Below are positions 16,374 to 26,599 of a DNA stretch of 64,000 nucleotides, one piece after another. A program made the position numbers and the translations under genes. Source of the stretch: Bacillus yapensis (lineage in GTDB: Bacteria > Bacillota > Bacilli > Bacillales > Cytobacillaceae). Within the stretch, counting starts at the first letter, position 1; each line of letters starts with the position of its first letter. The notes below the pieces were generated by a model. The model was not told the DNA's origin and made no database searches. It was given only the letters and a program-made list of their open reading frames with translations. The DNA is taken from assembly GCF_005280205.1 (NCBI RefSeq), contig NZ_SUND01000003.1, forward strand, positions 124,001 to 188,000, read 5' to 3'.

Positions 16374-16380
16374 CAAATTA

Positions 16381-17841
16381 TTAATTCTTCTTATATCGCA
16401 AAATTGGCTTTCTGGCCGCTGTTGTTTCATCAAGTCGACCAACAACAGTTGTGTGTGGTGCCTCTTGAACGATTTCCGGATTCTCTTCTGCTTCCTTCGC
16501 AATTTGAATCATCGCATCGATAAACGCATCGAGTGTTTCCTTAGATTCTGTTTCAGTTGGCTCAATCATAATACACTCTTCCACATTTAATGGGAAGTAG
16601 ATAGTTGGTGGATGATAACCAAAGTCTAATAGACGTTTTGCAATATCAAGTGTTCTAACTCCAAGCTTCTTTTGACGCTTTCCACTTAACACAAATTCAT
16701 GCTTACAATGCTTATCAAATGGAAGATCAAAATACTCCGCTAATCTTCTCATCATATAGTTCGCATTCAGTACTGCATTTTCCGTCACGGCTTTTAATCC
16801 ATCTGGACCCATTGTGCGAATATACGTATAAGCGCGGACATTGATACCGAAGTTTCCATAATAAGGCTTCACACGACCAATTGATTGTGGACGGTCATAA
16901 TCAAGTACGTACTCTTCGCCTTTTTTCGTCACAATTGGTTTTGGTAAAAATGGAATTAAATCTGCCTTCACACCGACTGGACCTGAACCTGGTCCACCGC
17001 CACCGTGGGGGCCTGTAAAGGTCTTATGAAGATTTAAATGCACAACGTCAAAGCCCATATCTCCAGGTCTTGCTTTTGAAAGAACGGCATTTAAATTTGC
17101 TCCGTCATAATACAGCTTTCCGCCCGCACTATGGACAATTTCTGCCATTTCTAAAATATTTTCTTCAAATAATCCAAGTGTGTTCGGATTGGTGAGCATT
17201 AATGCCGCAGTATCCTCACCTACAACATTTCTTAAATCCTCTAAATCTACAAGACCTTGCTCGTTAGATTTTACCGTGATGGTTTCAAAGCCTGCAACTG
17301 TTGCAGAAGCAGGGTTTGTTCCATGAGCAGAGTCAGGAACGATAACCTTCGTTCTCTTTGCATCCCCGTTTGCTTCATGGTAAGCACGGATCATCATCAA
17401 ACCCGTCCATTCTCCGTGAGCTCCTGCTGCTGGCTGCAATGTCACTTCATCCATACCTGTAATTTCAATTAAATGCTCCTGCAGATCGTACATCAACTCT
17501 AACGCACCCTGTACTGAGCTTTCATCCTGCAATGGGTGAATATGAGCAAACCCATTAAAACGAGCAACATTCTCATTAATCTTCGGATTGTATTTCATTG
17601 TGCAAGAACCTAATGGATAAAACCCAGAATCAACCCCATGATTACGTTTTGAAAGGGCTGTATAGTGACGCATAATATCGAGCTCTGCTACTTCCGGTAA
17701 TTCAGCCTCTTCTTCTCGTAAATAGCCTTCAGGAAACAGCTCTTTCACGTCTACTTCTGGAATATCCATTTCAGGGAGGCTATAGCCGATTCTGCCAGGT
17801 GTGCTTAGTTCAAAAATCAGCGCTTGATCTTCTTTATGCAT
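16381..17841 (-). CDS. gcvPB: glycine dehydrogenase (decarboxylating) subunit 2
   Basis: About 486 residues. The PLP-binding half of the two-subunit P-protein, which decarboxylates glycine and passes aminomethyl to lipoyl-GcvH. The PLP lysine sits in '[20 protein letters not shown]'; '[18 protein letters not shown]', '[12 protein letters not shown]' and 'YYDGANLNA' are also characteristic. I chose ATG at 17841 because GGGGGAT precedes it; it overlaps the gcvPA stop by eight bases. It is the last gene of gcvT-gcvPA-gcvPB. Confidence 0.96.
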   Translation of the reverse strand: MHKEDQALIFELSTPGRIGYSLPEMDIPEVDVKELFPEGYLREEEAELPEVAELDIMRHYTALSKRNHGVDSGFYPLGSCTMKYNPKINENVARFNGFAHIHPLQDESSVQGALELMYDLQEHLIEITGMDEVTLQPAAGAHGEWTGLMMIRAYHEANGDAKRTKVIVPDSAHGTNPASATVAGFETITVKSNEQGLVDLEDLRNVVGEDTAALMLTNPNTLGLFEENILEMAEIVHSAGGKLYYDGANLNAVLSKARPGDMGFDVVHLNLHKTFTGPHGGGGPGSGPVGVKADLIPFLPKPIVTKKGEEYVLDYDRPQSIGRVKPYYGNFGINVRAYTYIRTMGPDGLKAVTENAVLNANYMMRRLAEYFDLPFDKHCKHEFVLSGKRQKKLGVRTLDIAKRLLDFGYHPPTIYFPLNVEECIMIEPTETESKETLDAFIDAMIQIAKEAEENPEIVQEAPHTTVVGRLDETTAARKPILRYKKN

Positions 17842-19180
17842 GATAATCCCCCAATTCTTGTGCAAATGTGTCAATTTCTTCTTTGGTTCTTAATTCTGTT
17901 ACGGCAACCAACATATGATGAGAAAGCTCTGGATAATCTCGACCTAAATCATACCCGCCAATAATTCCTTTTTGTAAAAGAGCTTGGTTAACTTCCTTTA
18001 CAGGCTTTGCTAATTTAATGACAAACTCGTTGAAAGATGGTCCTTCAAATACAAGCTCTAAACCTTTTTCCTTAAGCACTTTTTTCGAATAGTGAGCTCT
18101 TTGAATATTTTGCAAAGCCATCTCTTTGACACCCTTTTTACCAAGGGCTGTCATTGCTACGGAAGCAGCTAATGCATTCAAAGCCTGGTTAGAACAAATG
18201 TTAGAAGTCGCTTTATCTCGACGAATATGCTGTTCACGCGCTTGAAGGGTAAGAACAAATCCTCTTCTGCCTTGGTCATCTGTTGTTTGCCCAACTAAAC
18301 GACCTGGAACCTTACGCATTAATTTCTCTGTTACTGCAAAATAACCACAGTGTGGACCACCGAACGCTGTTGGAATCCCAAATGGTTGTGCGTCACCGAC
18401 AACAATATCCGCTCCGAATTTTCCTGGAGGTGTTAAAGCTCCAAGGGAAAGTGGATTGCTTGATACAACGAACATCGCTTTTTGACTATGAATGATTTCC
18501 TCTAATTCTTTTAACGGTTCCACTCTTCCAAAAAAGTTTGGATATTGAACAATTACTGCTGCAATTGAATCATCCATCATATTTTGAAGAGCAGCCAAGT
18601 CTGTTACGCCATCTTGCTGAGGGATTTCTACAACTTCAATGTATTGACCCTTCGCATATGTTTTCACTACTTCCTTTGATTCCGGATGAACTGCACTTGA
18701 AATCAACACTCTCTTCTTCTTCGTTTGACCAGTACTTAGCATTGCAGCTTCAGCAAGAGCAGTACCGCCATCATACATGGAAGAGTTTGCTACATCCATA
18801 CCAGTTAGCTCACAGATCATCGTTTGAAATTCAAAAATCGCCTGAAGCTCCCCTTGTGAAATTTCTGGCTGATAAGGCGTATAAGCTGTATAAAATTCTG
18901 AACGAGATAGAACATGATCAACAATTACAGGCATATAGTGGTCATAAACTCCAGCCCCAAGGAATGAAGTATTTGCTCTCAAATCAGCATTTTTACCAGC
19001 TAAACGTGTTAATTCCTTCAATAAAGCTGTTTCCGATTTTGCTGCTTTAATCTTGTATTCACCTTTAAATTGAACACTTTCTGGAATATCGTTGAATAGC
19101 TCTTGTACAGTAGATACGCCAATCGTATCTAACATCGCTTTTTGGTCTGCTTCTGTCATCGGTAAGTATCGATGTTTCAT
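17834..19180 (-). CDS. gcvPA: glycine dehydrogenase (decarboxylating) subunit 1
   Basis: A 448-residue N-terminal half of the P-protein, with the typical start '[22 protein letters not shown]' and the glycine-rich '[20 protein letters not shown]' and '[23 protein letters not shown]' segments. It lacks the PLP lysine, which belongs to GcvPB, and forms a heterotetramer with that subunit. It starts 16 bases after gcvT and overlaps gcvPB. Confidence 0.96.
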   Translation of the reverse strand: MKHRYLPMTEADQKAMLDTIGVSTVQELFNDIPESVQFKGEYKIKAAKSETALLKELTRLAGKNADLRANTSFLGAGVYDHYMPVIVDHVLSRSEFYTAYTPYQPEISQGELQAIFEFQTMICELTGMDVANSSMYDGGTALAEAAMLSTGQTKKKRVLISSAVHPESKEVVKTYAKGQYIEVVEIPQQDGVTDLAALQNMMDDSIAAVIVQYPNFFGRVEPLKELEEIIHSQKAMFVVSSNPLSLGALTPPGKFGADIVVGDAQPFGIPTAFGGPHCGYFAVTEKLMRKVPGRLVGQTTDDQGRRGFVLTLQAREQHIRRDKATSNICSNQALNALAASVAMTALGKKGVKEMALQNIQRAHYSKKVLKEKGLELVFEGPSFNEFVIKLAKPVKEVNQALLQKGIIGGYDLGRDYPELSHHMLVAVTELRTKEEIDTFAQELGDYHA

Positions 19181-19196
19181 TGTTGATTCTCCTCTC

Positions 19197-20297
19197 TTAC
19201 TTCGCTCTTTTATAAAATGGGGTAGGAATTATTTTCGCTTTTACTTTCTTACCTCGAATCTCTACTTCTACTTCAGTTTCCAATGTGCTATAGGCTTGAT
19301 CGAGTAACGCAAGACCGATATTAGTCTTTAAAGTAGGTGACAGTGTACCAGTGGTTACTTCACCAATTTGCTCGTCACCGCTGTAAACAGCATAACCATG
19401 ACGTGGAATTCCGCGTTCAATCATTTCAATACCTACTAATTTTCGTGGAACACCATTCTCTTTTTGCTTGACTAATGCTTCTTTCCCGATGAAATTTGCC
19501 TCTTTATTCAGCTTAACAGCAAAACCAATGCCCGCTTCTAAAGGAGAAATCTCCGGAGATAGTTCTTGTCCATATAAGGCTAGAGTTGCTTCAAAGCGCA
19601 AGGTGTCACGAGCGCCTAATCCACAAGGAAGAACACCTTCTTCTTTTCCTGTCTCTAAAATACTGTTCCAAATATGAACGGCATCTTCACTAGCACAGTA
19701 AATTTCAAAACCATCTTCACCTGTATATCCAGTTCTCGAAACAAGTGAATTTTTACCAGCAACTTCTATGTCCTTTTGAAACTTAAAAGATCCAATTTTA
19801 TCAAGCTCAGTGGCTGTTAACTTTTGTAAAACCGCTTCTGCAAGAGGACCTTGTAAAGCAAGCTGAGCTACATTTCCAGAAATATTATGAATGGTTACAC
19901 CATCTTCAAGGTGCTTTTCAAGCCATGCATAATCTTTTTCAATATTTGCTGCATTGACGACTAAAAGGTAGTCTTCATCAGCACGTTTGTAGACGAGTAA
20001 ATCCTCTACTGTTCCTCCATTTTCGTAACACATGGCTGTATATTGAGCGCCACCTGTACTTACTTTAGAGATATCATTTGTCATCATTTTCTGAAGATAG
20101 GGAAGGCTGTTAGGTCCTTTTACTTCAATTTCTCCCATATGAGAAACATCAAATAGACCTGCTTTTGTACGAACTGCCTCATGCTCCTCCTTAATACTTG
20201 AAAACTGAACTGGGAGGTCCCAGCCACCAAAGTCAATGGTTTTTCCCCCATAATTTTTGTAAATATCAAATAGTGGCGTGCGCTTTAATTGCGACAT
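19197..20297 (-). CDS. gcvT: aminomethyltransferase (T-protein)
   Basis: A 366-residue T-protein of standard length that moves the methylene group from aminomethyl-GcvH to tetrahydrofolate and releases ammonia. The N-terminal '[27 protein letters not shown]', the catalytic Asp region '[13 protein letters not shown]' and the folate site '[12 protein letters not shown]' are present. It is the first gene of the gcv operon, directly behind the glycine riboswitch. gcvH is not in this window, as in B. subtilis, where it lies elsewhere. Confidence 0.97.
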   Translation of the reverse strand: MSQLKRTPLFDIYKNYGGKTIDFGGWDLPVQFSSIKEEHEAVRTKAGLFDVSHMGEIEVKGPNSLPYLQKMMTNDISKVSTGGAQYTAMCYENGGTVEDLLVYKRADEDYLLVVNAANIEKDYAWLEKHLEDGVTIHNISGNVAQLALQGPLAEAVLQKLTATELDKIGSFKFQKDIEVAGKNSLVSRTGYTGEDGFEIYCASEDAVHIWNSILETGKEEGVLPCGLGARDTLRFEATLALYGQELSPEISPLEAGIGFAVKLNKEANFIGKEALVKQKENGVPRKLVGIEMIERGIPRHGYAVYSGDEQIGEVTTGTLSPTLKTNIGLALLDQAYSTLETEVEVEIRGKKVKAKIIPTPFYKRAK

Positions 20298-20373
20298 TTC
20301 ATGTTCCCCTTCCTCCAGATTATTTGAATATCTAATCCGCTAAATAGCGAAGATTTTCATTTCTTAGAAAAAC

Positions 20374-20632
20374 AAAAAGGACAGAGTACCCCCTTTTCAA
20401 AAAAAGGAAGGTCTCTGTCCTGGCACCTGAAAGTTTACCTAGCTAAATTCGACTCGCAGTTCTTACAACTGCTCACCTCCATAACTTAGGCTTTCCCCTT
20501 TGGTGGCTTCCATAAAGAAGCACTCTCCAGAGCTGCGTCAAACAAGTGTACTTTTGCCTGAGAGATTCACAATTTCTTGCTTGCTCCTTCGGCGCTACAA
20601 AATGTAGTCTCTCCCCTTGTTCTCATCCGCGA
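20374..20632 (-). promoter_or_regulatory. tandem glycine riboswitch with terminator
   Basis: Two glycine aptamers in series precede gcvT. Aptamer 1 (about 20620-20525) starts GGGGAGAGAC and holds 'GCGCCGAAGGAGCAAGC' and 'CTCTCAGGCAAAAG'. Aptamer 2 (about 20515-20418) holds 'CCACCAAAGGGGAAAGCC' and 'CTTTCAGGTGCC'. The expression platform is a stem of GGACAGAGACC with GGTACTCTGTCC followed by T (20420-20374). Glycine binding should prevent termination and switch on the glycine cleavage operon. A TTGACA lies upstream near 20685, but no -10 at ideal spacing was found. Confidence 0.95.
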
Positions 20633-20913
20633 TTCATAAAATTTACCAAATTGGTCATACTAACCTATACAGTAAATATATTTGTCAAACCCCTTGCTTA
20701 AAATACGAATAAAATTTAACATTAAGTTTCATTTCATTCGTACTATAACGATTGTTTTTAAAACACACTAATCATTTCATTCGTCTTTACATGTTATATT
20801 ATAAAATTTTTAACTTTCAAATACATCCTACCATTTACATATTATCAGGGCAATACATTTTTATAGAGCATTTGGATGTGGTCGCTTATTTTTCACAAAA
20901 AGGAGCTGTTTTT

Positions 20914-22611
20914 ATGGCGGTAGACATCGAGTTTGATTCCTCATGGCTAGATGGATTCTTTCAAAAAATTGAGGATGATGGACCTTGGGGAAATTGGGAT
21001 CTTTATAAGCTTGCCATCGAGGTCGAAAAGCATACTGTCATTGAAGACTTTGAGGGATTACAAGCTCCCAAGCATTTACCGAACTTAACACCGCTTCCTC
21101 ATCAAATCGAAGTGGCTAAGCAAGTAATAGAAAATATGAATGGGAAAGCAATTTTAGCAGATGAGGTTGGACTTGGAAAAACAATCGAAGCTGGACTCAT
21201 TCTGAAAGAATATATGATTCGTGGTTTGGTTAAGAAGGTGCTAATTCTTGTACCCGCTTCCCTTGTTTCCCAATGGGCGAGTGAACTTACAAGCAAGTTT
21301 TATATTCCTGCTGTCGCCCAAAAAAAGAGCTATGTGTGGGAGCAATGCGATGTGGTCGTGTCATCTATTGACACGGCTAAGCGTAATCCTCATCGGGATA
21401 TTATTTTTGGACTGGATTATGATCTCATCATTATTGATGAAGCACATAAACTCAAAAATAATAAAACAAAAAACTATGAATTTGTCCAAAGCTTAAAAAA
21501 GAAGTTTTGTTTATTGTTAACAGCCACACCCATTCAAAATCGGATTAGTGAAATCTTTAATCTTGTTTCTCTCTTAAAGCCTGGCCACCTAGGCAATGAA
21601 ACGGTCTTTTACGAAAAATACAAGAGGGATTCTCGTTCCTTAAATGACGACCAGCATTTAAAAGAGCTCGTTAATAAAGTTATGATCAGAAACCGTCGTG
21701 CTGATACGGGCATCGAGTGGACGGAGCGGCATGTTGAAACCATCCCGATTCAATTTTCAGCTGGAGAGAAAGCTCTGTATGATGCGGTCTCTGAGTTACG
21801 TAGCGAAGACAATTGGATGGCGACAAGCGCATTTTCTGTCATGACCCTCCAGCGCGAAGCTTGTAGTAGTCGTGAAGCTGTATTCGTTACATTAAAGAAC
21901 ATGCTGAATAAGAAGGAAGATCCCAGCCCTTATTTCCAGGCACAAATCGAAAGTCTCATTGAAAAAGTTCAAGCTGTCCAAATGAATTCTAAAGCAGAAA
22001 AAGCGCTCGAATTGATTAAAAAAATAGATGATAAAGTGATTATTTTTACCGAATACAGAGCAACACAGCTATACCTACAGTGGTTTTTAAAACAGAATGG
22101 GATAACGTCTGTTCCTTTTCGTGGTGGGTTCAAACGTGGAAAGAAGGATTGGATGAGAGAGCTTTTCCAAAAGCATGCCCAAGTGTTAATTGCGACTGAA
22201 GCAGGCGGGGAAGGAATTAATCTTCAATTTTGCCACCATATTATCAATTTTGATTTACCTTGGAATCCAATGCGTCTCGAACAAAGGATTGGTCGAGTCC
22301 ACCGACTTGGACAAGAGCAAGACGTTCACATTTATAACTTCGCCACTAAGGATACAGTGGAAGAGCATGTACTCAAGCTTCTTCATGAAAAAATCGCCTT
22401 GTTTGAAAAAGTCATTGGCGACCTAGACGATATTCTCACAAAGCTTGAGTTTGGTAATTTCGAAGACTATCTAGTCGATATATTCGGACATTCCACTTCT
22501 GAAGGTGAAATGAGAATTAAAATGGACAACTTAAACTCCATGATCCAACTAGCTGAAGAAATTAAGGAGAGTGAATCTAGTGCAGCAGCAGGAAATTCAT
22601 CAATTTCTTGA
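20914..22611 (+). CDS. yqhH: SNF2-family ATPase/helicase YqhH
   Basis: A 565-residue SNF2/Rad54-like DNA translocase of the short RapA-like type. Helicase motifs in order: I 'ADEVGLGKTIEAG', II 'LIIIDEAHKLKN', III 'LLTATPIQN', V 'ATEAGGEGINLQF' and VI 'QRIGRVHRLGQ'. No extra DNA-binding domain is evident. The specific substrate is unknown. I chose ATG at 20914 because AAAAAGGAGC precedes it and the length matches B. subtilis (about 557); a longer frame upstream has no ribosome-binding site. It is divergent from gcvT and overlaps yqhG. Confidence 0.92.
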   Translation: MAVDIEFDSSWLDGFFQKIEDDGPWGNWDLYKLAIEVEKHTVIEDFEGLQAPKHLPNLTPLPHQIEVAKQVIENMNGKAILADEVGLGKTIEAGLILKEYMIRGLVKKVLILVPASLVSQWASELTSKFYIPAVAQKKSYVWEQCDVVVSSIDTAKRNPHRDIIFGLDYDLIIIDEAHKLKNNKTKNYEFVQSLKKKFCLLLTATPIQNRISEIFNLVSLLKPGHLGNETVFYEKYKRDSRSLNDDQHLKELVNKVMIRNRRADTGIEWTERHVETIPIQFSAGEKALYDAVSELRSEDNWMATSAFSVMTLQREACSSREAVFVTLKNMLNKKEDPSPYFQAQIESLIEKVQAVQMNSKAEKALELIKKIDDKVIIFTEYRATQLYLQWFLKQNGITSVPFRGGFKRGKKDWMRELFQKHAQVLIATEAGGEGINLQFCHHIINFDLPWNPMRLEQRIGRVHRLGQEQDVHIYNFATKDTVEEHVLKLLHEKIALFEKVIGDLDDILTKLEFGNFEDYLVDIFGHSTSEGEMRIKMDNLNSMIQLAEEIKESESSAAAGNSSIS

Positions 22612-23374
22612 AAACTACTTTCAAGCAAACGGATGTGAGATTGTTGAAAACGAAAAGGGCTATATGACCGTACAGCTGACGATTGAGCTCGATAAAGAAT
22701 TAATGAATAGACCTTTTTACTGGCATTATTTAGAGAAAACCGGTGGCATTCCTAATCCAATGAAATTAACTTTTATCACCGATCAAAATGCCGCTCCTGA
22801 AGAAATAAAAGGAGAGGTCATTCATTTCGGTTCACCACGCCTTCACCAAATCTTTGAATCGACCAAAAATTTGGCTGGTTACATTCGCTTATATGAAAAA
22901 CAATCGCTTAGTTACGGACAACAAGTTTCCTTAAGACCTTGGCTCGGAATGAACTTAAAAATCTCCTATCAATGTGACCGTAAACGTGATGTTTTTAAAT
23001 CAATCGGTCTGCAGCTGATCAATGGCCAGGTCGTTGAAAACTTTCACGAAAGGCTCCTTGAACTTCAGCTCACACCCAAAATACCTGATTATTCATTTAC
23101 CTTGTCTCCCCTCATCATGCCTAAGAGTGGCGTAATGAGGATCGAAAATCTGCTGCGGAATGAAATCGAGGTTGAGGACCACAATTGGGCAATGGAAGCT
23201 AGGGAGCGTTGGCAAAAAGACCTTCAATTGCTAGAGCATTTTTACGAGGAAGCAGAGGAAAAAGGAGAAAGTTACGAGAACGAAAAAAAAGCCCTCCAAG
23301 AGCAATACGAACCCAAAGTAAAGATAACAATTGTCAATGGCGGACTTTTTTATTTAACTGAAAAAGCTGTTTGA
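22580..23374 (+). CDS. yqhG: conserved protein YqhG
   Basis: A 264-residue protein of the YqhG family, always found beside the YqhH helicase and of unknown function. It begins 'MQQQEIHQFLENYFQANGCEI' and has a charged, probably coiled C-terminal stretch ('EARERWQKDLQLLEHFYEEAEEKGE'). I chose GTG at 22580; AAGGAGAG lies nine bases upstream, while GTG at 22571 touches it. It overlaps yqhH by 32 bases, so the two are translationally coupled and likely work together. Confidence 0.87.
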   Translation: MQQQEIHQFLENYFQANGCEIVENEKGYMTVQLTIELDKELMNRPFYWHYLEKTGGIPNPMKLTFITDQNAAPEEIKGEVIHFGSPRLHQIFESTKNLAGYIRLYEKQSLSYGQQVSLRPWLGMNLKISYQCDRKRDVFKSIGLQLINGQVVENFHERLLELQLTPKIPDYSFTLSPLIMPKSGVMRIENLLRNEIEVEDHNWAMEARERWQKDLQLLEHFYEEAEEKGESYENEKKALQEQYEPKVKITIVNGGLFYLTEKAV

Positions 23375-23414
23375 AAGGTAAGTCTATTGCCCTCTACTTA
23401 CCTTTCCTTTTTAG
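23373..23414 (+). terminator. terminator of yqhHG
   Basis: GAAAGGTAAGT at 23373-23383 pairs with ACTTACCTTTC at 23396-23406, followed by CTTTTT. It contains the yqhG stop and overlaps the convergent yqzE stop. Confidence 0.75.
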
Positions 23415-23576
23415 AGTTCCCATAAAAATATATGGAAGTATTCCAAACCAACGAAACAAAAAGCTCGCCTTTTCCTCTTTTCGTTCCTGCTTCATTTTCA
23501 CACGAACATCCTTTGGCTGATCGATATATTTCACAACAGTCTGTGTTAAATACTTAACATAGTCATTCGTTTTCAT
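23394..23576 (-). CDS. yqzE: YqzE-family protein
   Basis: A 60-residue basic protein matching YqzE: '[33 protein letters not shown]' then a short hydrophobic patch '[14 protein letters not shown]' near the C-terminus. Its function is unknown; it is a constant companion of the comG operon, lying 70 bases behind comGG. In B. subtilis the tasA-sipW-sinIR cluster lies between yqhG and yqzE; here the two genes are convergent neighbours. Confidence 0.85.
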   Translation of the reverse strand: MKTNDYVKYLTQTVVKYIDQPKDVRVKMKQERKEEKASFLFRWFGILPYIFMGTLKRKGK

Positions 23577-23645
23577 TAGATATACCTGCCTTCTGATAAT
23601 GGTCTCTTTCAGTATGCAGTATATCCTGATACGTACTTTCTAATC

Positions 23646-24026
23646 CTAGTTCTTCTCCAACCACTTCGTTAGTTTTTTCAAATCTCTATTATAATAACCA
23701 ATCCCCATTGCCTCTTCAGTAGTATCAAACTTAGACCGTAGGGTAATTTGCAGAAGATTAGCTCCCCCAGAAGTGATACTATAAGTCACCAAACCTTTTT
23801 CATAAGTAAAGCTTCCCGATGTTTCAGAACTACCTTCCTGCAATTGTTTTTCTACTTGCTGCAAGGATTGCAAAAAGTAATATTGATTTCTTTCAAAGTT
23901 CTCAATTTCAATAAGAGATCTTTTCTCGATAACGTATTGATTAAATTGGACAGATAGAAAGATCGTAAACAGAAGCAAAATACAGAGGGTAACTGGAAAC
24001 ATAAAACCTTTTTCATTCATACTCAT
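23646..24026 (-). CDS. comGG: competence pseudopilus component ComGG
   Basis: A 126-residue minor pseudopilin. The N-terminus 'MSMNEKGFMFPVTLCILLLFTIFLSVQF' gives one membrane helix but, as usual for ComGG, not the canonical GFTLxE prepilin motif. Its ATG overlaps the comGF stop (ATGA). Last gene of the comG operon, needed for DNA uptake during transformation. Confidence 0.85.
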   Translation of the reverse strand: MSMNEKGFMFPVTLCILLLFTIFLSVQFNQYVIEKRSLIEIENFERNQYYFLQSLQQVEKQLQEGSSETSGSFTYEKGLVTYSITSGGANLLQITLRSKFDTTEEAMGIGYYNRDLKKLTKWLEKN

Positions 24027-24490
24027 TCCCCCTTTGTAATGAAGGAAAAAATAGTAGCCTCTTTTATCTGATTAAAGCTCGTCTCCACTACAATCGTGAC
24101 CGATTGAGCATTTCTAGCAAAAGACACAGATTGTACATTCTGTAAAACAACCTCATGGCCTGTTCCATTTACTTGTTTACGAAGTATGTTTTGATACTTT
24201 TGATAGGTGCTCACGTCCTCCCCATTTATTATTCTCAACTGACCATTCACAACCTCAACACTCTCACCCGCCTGAACTTCTTTTTTCAATAGATTCACAA
24301 AAAGCTCCCACTCCATATTCTGTATCCTCGACTCAACGGAATGAGAATTAAAGATAATTTGAAATATGATTGGCAAAAACGTCGAAATAACACAAAAAAT
24401 TGAGAAAGCAAACAACATTTCAAGCATGGTAAAACCATGGTCATTTAACCCTTTCGCACTTTTCTTGCGCTCGTTGAAAGGCATCTTCAT
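24023..24490 (-). CDS. comGF: competence pseudopilus component ComGF
   Basis: A 155-residue protein with the prepilin signature 'DHGFTMLEMLFAFSIFCVIS' near residue 18, cut by ComC before Phe. ComGF is a minor pseudopilin that B. subtilis needs for DNA binding. It overlaps comGE by about 50 bases. The start may be 24490 or the ATG at 24484. Confidence 0.87.
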   Translation of the reverse strand: MKMPFNERKKSAKGLNDHGFTMLEMLFAFSIFCVISTFLPIIFQIIFNSHSVESRIQNMEWELFVNLLKKEVQAGESVEVVNGQLRIINGEDVSTYQKYQNILRKQVNGTGHEVVLQNVQSVSFARNAQSVTIVVETSFNQIKEATIFSFITKGE

Positions 24491-24773
24491 AATTCACACA
24501 CACCCTTTTTGGCTCCCCATCACTTTCTTTCTCCCAAGTAACTGCAAATACAAATTTCTCTCTTGTTATTGATTTGTCTTCAGCTGCACCCTCTATTACA
24601 TAACTTTGAAGAACTTCGTAAACTATATGTGTTGCCTGTACCTCCTGCTGAATATCTAGTGACTGCTTACTGACATGTATATAGAGAGGAAGAAGACTAA
24701 CCGTCATAACCATCCAAATGGATAATGAAAGAAGAAGTTCTACCAAGAAAAAACCTCTACAATTCCTTAACAT
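24441..24773 (-). CDS. comGE: competence pseudopilus component ComGE
   Basis: A 110-residue protein starting 'MLRNCRGFFLVELLLSLSIWMVMTVSLLPLY', a short leader followed by a prepilin-type G-F-x-x-V-E and one membrane helix. It overlaps comGD by 17 bases and comGF by about 50; GGAAGG lies just before its ATG. A minor pseudopilin of the DNA-uptake machine. Confidence 0.85.
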   Translation of the reverse strand: MLRNCRGFFLVELLLSLSIWMVMTVSLLPLYIHVSKQSLDIQQEVQATHIVYEVLQSYVIEGAAEDKSITREKFVFAVTWEKESDGEPKRVCVNYEDAFQRAQEKCERVK

Positions 24774-25230
24774 AAAACCTTCCCCTTCCTAATTGAAAGG
24801 TCATTTGAAATTTTTCTTCCCCAATATAAATAAAAATCGAGCCAATACTGCTAATGCTTCCATTGGAATGAAAGCGGAAGTGTAGCTTTTGTGAACCTTC
24901 TGAAACGGTAATCTTGTTAGAGTACTCTCTTCTCAGCAATGTCTCCCCATTTTGCTTTGAAACATAGTAATAATGATCGGAACTAATAAAATTGACATTT
25001 ACATACTTCTGATTCGTTAGTACATATTGCTGGGCATACAAGAGATCCGACTTCAATTGAGAAAAAAAGAGCTGTTCTTCGAGCTGTTGATTGTGAGGTC
25101 GTAACAAGAGGACTGAAAGAGACATGATCAGGAGGAAAATACTTAAGACAAACAAGGATTCAAGGAGGGTAAAACCGTGATTATTATTGTGCAACAGCGG
25201 TTTCTTCAGCCGGCGGAATAACACTTCCAT
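24757..25230 (-). CDS. comGD: competence pseudopilus component ComGD
   Basis: About 157 residues with the prepilin signature 'NHGFTLLESLFVLSIFLLIM'. The start is uncertain: ATG 25230 follows GGAG at short spacing, an ATG at 25257 has no site, and a later TTG is possible. All of these lie inside comGC, so overlap is certain. The leader before the cleavage site would be about 20 residues from ATG 25230. A minor pseudopilin. Confidence 0.83.
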   Translation of the reverse strand: MEVLFRRLKKPLLHNNNHGFTLLESLFVLSIFLLIMSLSVLLLRPHNQQLEEQLFFSQLKSDLLYAQQYVLTNQKYVNVNFISSDHYYYVSKQNGETLLRREYSNKITVSEGSQKLHFRFHSNGSISSIGSIFIYIGEEKFQMTFQLGRGRFYVKEL

Positions 25231-25546
25231 CTGCTCCAATCGTGACCTTTTCTCCATTTGGACAAGAGGTTTGCGTTAAATACTTCTCCTCTTTAAGCTC
25301 ATCAATATTCGATGGCAGCCTATTTTGATCCATTTCAAATGCCTGTACCTGCGCCTCTACCATTCGAACGAAAGCCTCACACCCTTTGGTGTTTATCGTC
25401 GAGTTGTTCTTCGTCACATTCGGTATCGTAATAATAAGCAGCACAGAAATAACGAGAAGGACAATCAGCATTTCGATTAGGGTGAATCCAGATTCTTTAT
25501 TTTGTTTCAGCCATTGCAATAGTGTCGTACTTCTTTTATTTTTCAC
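25184..25546 (-). CDS. comGC: major competence pseudopilin ComGC
   Basis: A 120-residue major pseudopilin. The leader 'MKNKRSTTLLQWLKQNKESG' is followed by 'FTLIEMLIVLLVISVLLIITIP', the classic N-methylated helix. Two cysteines ('KGCEAF' and 'TSCPNG') can form the intramolecular disulfide known for ComGC. It polymerises into the pseudopilus that brings DNA through the wall. It starts 15 bases after comGB. Confidence 0.93.
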   Translation of the reverse strand: MKNKRSTTLLQWLKQNKESGFTLIEMLIVLLVISVLLIITIPNVTKNNSTINTKGCEAFVRMVEAQVQAFEMDQNRLPSNIDELKEEKYLTQTSCPNGEKVTIGADGSVIPPAEETAVAQ

Positions 25547-25561
25547 TTTAATAGCCCCTTT

Positions 25562-26599
25562 CTAAAATCCATCTAATAATTGAAACATTGGTAGCAATAT
25601 CGCTAAATACATCGATACGATGATGATTCCAATAAAGGAATACAATATGGGTTGGATAATTTTAAAGCATTTATCGGTCTTTAGCTCGAGTGTGGACATG
25701 CAGTACTTACTATAGAAGAGAAGCTCCTGTTCAAGCTTGCCGTTTTCTTGCCCATGCTTGACGATAAAGGATAATTCCTCTTCAAAAAACTTATACCGCT
25801 TTAAAATATCTTCGAATGAATTACCAGTTGAAAGCTGCTCCTGCATTTCTTTCCCTAACTGGCGATCAAATGAATGCTTATCATGTTCCTCAAATAACTT
25901 CAGAGACTCTAAAATCGACAAGCCCCCGCCTAATAAATAGCTAAGTTGAATGGAAAAATAATGGGTTGTAAAAAGGCGATAGAACGAACCTAAGAACGGA
26001 GTCGAGGATAGAAGCGTCTTCTGTTTAATAGGAGAAAACTTTTTAAACTTAAAGAAGTAATAATTGAGGGATAGAAATAGAGTAAGTAAAGTGACACACA
26101 CAATGAGAGGAAAAATATCTCCTGTAAAATAAACTACCTTCATAAATAGATTAGGTTTCAAATTCATCGATTGAAACAGGGATGTATATTGAGGCAGGAG
26201 AATTTTTTCCACAAACAAAAACAAGAAAAACGTCATGAAGATCAAAACAACAGGATAAACGAGGAGTTTTTTCAATTTTTCCGTATCGGAATTTCTTCGT
26301 AGCATCATCGCACTACCATCACGAAAAGCGTCTGATAAAGAGCCATGCTGTTCAGCAAAGTACACAAAGCCGACCAATGTTTTATGAAACCGCAAATCCA
26401 ATAAAATTTTGTGTAATGGGTGACCTTCCTTTAAATCACTCAAAAATTGAGTAACTTCCTCTTGATGTGCTTTTTTCATTTGATAGGATAACGATTGAAT
26501 TGCGTCAGCAAGGGGATAACCTCTTGCTAATAGCTCACCCGTTTTCTTAAGAAAATCAGCTTGCTCCTTTAACGACCATTTACGTCTTTTCATCTTCAT
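25562..26599 (-). CDS. comGB: competence pseudopilus platform protein ComGB
   Basis: About 345 residues with two GspF/PilC-type T2SS-F domains, each ending in a membrane segment (about residues 105-130, 155-180 and 320-342). It is the inner-membrane platform of the competence pilus. The start lies inside the end of comGA; ATG 26599 or ATG 26593 are both possible, and neither has a strong ribosome-binding site, so coupling to comGA is likely. Confidence 0.9.
   Translation of the reverse strand: MKMKRRKWSLKEQADFLKKTGELLARGYPLADAIQSLSYQMKKAHQEEVTQFLSDLKEGHPLHKILLDLRFHKTLVGFVYFAEQHGSLSDAFRDGSAMMLRRNSDTEKLKKLLVYPVVLIFMTFFLFLFVEKILLPQYTSLFQSMNLKPNLFMKVVYFTGDIFPLIVCVTLLTLFLSLNYYFFKFKKFSPIKQKTLLSSTPFLGSFYRLFTTHYFSIQLSYLLGGGLSILESLKLFEEHDKHSFDRQLGKEMQEQLSTGNSFEDILKRYKFFEEELSFIVKHGQENGKLEQELLFYSKYCMSTLELKTDKCFKIIQPILYSFIGIIIVSMYLAILLPMFQLLDGF

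Noticed and set aside
18538-19050. 170-codon frame antisense to gcvPA
   Set aside because: It is a shadow of a conserved gene, without ribosome-binding site or family features.
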